From: Paenibacillus riograndensis SBR5 | Lineage (GTDB): Bacteria; Bacillota; Bacilli; Paenibacillales; Paenibacillaceae | Length of the DNA: 64,000 nt | NCBI RefSeq assembly: GCF_000981585.1 | Contig: NZ_LN831776.1 | Coordinates: 6,741,187 to 6,805,186, forward strand | Direction of reading: 5' to 3' | Notes under the pieces: model-generated | Told to the model about the DNA's origin: nothing | What the model saw: the letters and a program-made list of their open reading frames with translations, nothing else | The model's database searches: none | Made by a program: the position numbers and the translations under genes | Part shown: one piece after another, positions 62,355-64,000 of the stretch | Layout: the number at the start of each line of letters is the position of its first letter | How positions within the stretch are numbered: the stretch's first letter is position 1

Positions 62355-64000
62355 TTATGATTTTTGACCGGAATATAGCAATTGGTTGGCTTCGCTAACC
62401 TCCAGCTCCCCGGAAGCCAGCTTGCTCAAAATACCGTCGAGATCCTCCTCCGTTTCCTCTTCACTGGTCACCGGTTGAACAGAGCCGGCGGCATGCCCGT
62501 TCCTGTCTTCCAATAGGCTTTGAATATAATCCGACATTTCACTGATGGACGGATAGGTGAATATATCAGAGATATCGATCAGCGACGGGAACACCTTCCC
62601 GATTTCCTTGACTAAATAAATCGCCGATATCGAGTCTCCCCCCAGATCATAAAACTTATCGTTAATATTGATCTGCTCCAAGCCAAGCACCTTGACCCAG
62701 GCCTTTACAATGGCGCTTTCGATCCCGCTATAATCCCTGTGCTCCATTGGCACGGGGGGCAACCCGGTATGACCAGGAGCCTTGGGCCGGGTTGGCCTAA
62801 TTCTTGCAGCTATCTCTGGTGCGAGGCTGAATGTGATCTGATCCTTGTATAATCCAAAGACCTTATCATCCAGTTCACCAATAATCACCTTCGAGATTTC
62901 CTTGTTCAGGACTACATTCAGAGCTTCTATCGCCTCGCGCGTTCCGATATTTTTGAACCCTTGCTCATTCTGATTCTCCTCAGTCCCTGCTTCTTTACCA
63001 AGCTTGTTCCTGTAATCGGCGAGCATCCCGGTATCTTTCCAGCCGCACCAGTTGATCGTCAGCGTCTTCTGTTCAGGCTTGATGAGACTTCTATATTCGG
63101 CGTACGAATCCAGGTAGGCATTGGCTGCTGTGTAATCTGCCTGTCCCATGCTTCCGCTCAGCGAGGTGATGGATGAGAACATTACAAAAAAGTCCAGCTT
63201 GTCCTCTGCAGTCAGCTTATCCAAGATCCGGGTCCCCTGAATTTTGGGCCTGGTCACACGATCAAAGGCCGCTTTATCTTTTCTAAAGATGAAGCCCTCC
63301 CCCGCAACACCCGCACAATGGAAAATGCCATTAATGCTTGTATACCGCTGCCTTAATTGCGCCAGCATAGCTTGCATCTCCCGTTCGTCCGCTACATCCG
63401 CCTGATAGCAGTCCACATTCGAACCGTTCGCTCTAATGTGATTCATGATCTCTGTCCTGGTATGATTCTTGCTGCCCGGATCAATTGGATGGCTCAAGCC
63501 GGAGCGGCCCACCAGAATCAGGTTAACCTTCGCCAGGGAAGAGAGATACCGGGCAACTTCCAGTCCCAATCCGCCCAGACCGCCGGTAATGATATATACG
63601 CCGTCCTTCTTGATCTCTGCTTGCTGATCCGGCAATGCCGGCACAGGAACGGCTTGCAGTTCCTGAACATAAGGTCTTCCCTCTCTGTACCCCACAAGCT
63701 CCACCTGCTTTTCTCCGTTGATCTCGCGGATACATTCTGCTGCACGGGTCTCTCCATCAATATCTATGCACCTTACATTCAGCTTGGAATATTCCTTCCC
63801 CAGCACCTTCCCGAGGCCAAAGAAGGCTGCATGATGCGGGTTGACTGCCGTTTCTGAACCGCTGATCCGGTGGACATGCTCTGCGAATAATACAAGCTCT
63901 ACCGGATCATTCGGATGCTTCATGATCGATTGGGATAAATAGAATAAACTGTCCAGCCCAAGCTTCAGGTTGTACTCAAGTTGCTGGTGACCGCCTTCTG
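62355..64000 (-). CDS. Polyketide synthase, C-terminal part (KR-ACP), cut by window end
   Basis: The visible 548 codons stay open to base 64000, so the true start lies beyond the window. The ATG at 63923 is internal to a KR structural subdomain (sequence continues upstream as LFYLSQSIMKH). Visible parts: KR with GGLGGLG cofactor motif and catalytic FSSITSLSGSMGQADY, ACP with YDLGGDSISAIY (Ppant Ser), and a C-terminal docking tail DGILSKLASGELEVSEANQLL. It ends 16 bp before the next PKS. The upstream KS and any DH are not visible. Confidence 0.93.
   Translation of the reverse strand, partial: EGGHQQLEYNLKLGLDSLFYLSQSIMKHPNDPVELVLFAEHVHRISGSETAVNPHHAAFFGLGKVLGKEYSKLNVRCIDIDGETRAAECIREINGEKQVELVGYREGRPYVQELQAVPVPALPDQQAEIKKDGVYIITGGLGGLGLEVARYLSSLAKVNLILVGRSGLSHPIDPGSKNHTRTEIMNHIRANGSNVDCYQADVADEREMQAMLAQLRQRYTSINGIFHCAGVAGEGFIFRKDKAAFDRVTRPKIQGTRILDKLTAEDKLDFFVMFSSITSLSGSMGQADYTAANAYLDSYAEYRSLIKPEQKTLTINWCGWKDTGMLADYRNKLGKEAGTEENQNEQGFKNIGTREAIEALNVVLNKEISKVIIGELDDKVFGLYKDQITFSLAPEIAARIRPTRPKAPGHTGLPPVPMEHRDYSGIESAIVKAWVKVLGLEQININDKFYDLGGDSISAIYLVKEIGKVFPSLIDISDIFTYPSISEMSDYIQSLLEDRNGHAAGSVQPVTSEEETEEDLDGILSKLASGELEVSEANQLLYSGQKS

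Overview
The window most likely comes from a Paenibacillus-type Gram-positive bacterium. This is inferred from strong AGGAGG ribosome binding sites with ATG/GTG/TTG starts, many lipoprotein solute-binding proteins, an Lpl/Ytc-type sugar importer next to a membrane-anchored AraC regulator, an ECF sigma factor paired with a DUF4179 protein, and AT-less (trans-AT) polyketide synthases. No rRNA, tRNA, transposase, phage gene or CRISPR array was seen.

Layout. 1-4370: sensor kinase plus FtsX-type ABC exporter (peptide-stress module). 4516-6711: GH36 alpha-galactosidase. 6818-8940: FMN reductase, EamA exporter and Lrp regulator. 8941-10023: gene-free, rich in repeats. 10024-16466: GbsR/MarR regulator divergent from a UgpAEB-like importer, followed by a HAD phosphatase carrying an in-frame 36-bp minisatellite, an SMR transporter and a metallophosphoesterase. 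16556-16808: hairpin repeats. 16833-19165: metNIQ importer with an apparent ATT start for metN and no NIL domain. 19166-20201: gene-free, with dispersed repeats and a cluster of DnaA-box-like 9-mers. 20202-27612: nucleoside importer operon ending in a nucleoside hydrolase and an ADP-ribosylglycohydrolase. 27939-31099: two AraC regulators. 31303-33353: ECF sigma/anti-sigma pair. 33480-37159: LplB/LplC/binding-protein importer. 37454-40423: MerR regulator, aldo/keto reductase under a 19-bp-spacer MerR promoter, a second MerR-GyrI regulator, TrmO. 40569-44120: large secreted multi-CBM alpha-amylase with a clear promoter and operator.

44494-64000 (continuing past the right edge) is the most interesting part: the distal end of a trans-AT PKS/NRPS cluster on the minus strand. 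In order of transcription it encodes a PKS ending in KR-ACP (cut by the window edge), a KS-DH-KR-ACP protein, a carotenoid-desaturase-like FAD enzyme, a KS-ACP-C-A-PCP-E-like hybrid, an O-methyltransferase, and a heterodimeric ABC exporter. The A domain binding-pocket residues read DAKDIGVVDK, one conservative change from the classical glutamate code. The last polyketide module has no ketoreductase, so it should hand a beta-ketoacyl chain to glutamate, the normal precursor of a 3-acyl tetramic acid. The protein ends not in a thioesterase but in an epimerase-family domain whose catalytic His and Glu are both replaced (HQxxxDH, LGNHGRD). My inference is an unsaturated acyl-glutamate or tetramate product, carotenoid-like tailoring, and an unusual chain-release or docking role for the dead epimerase fold.
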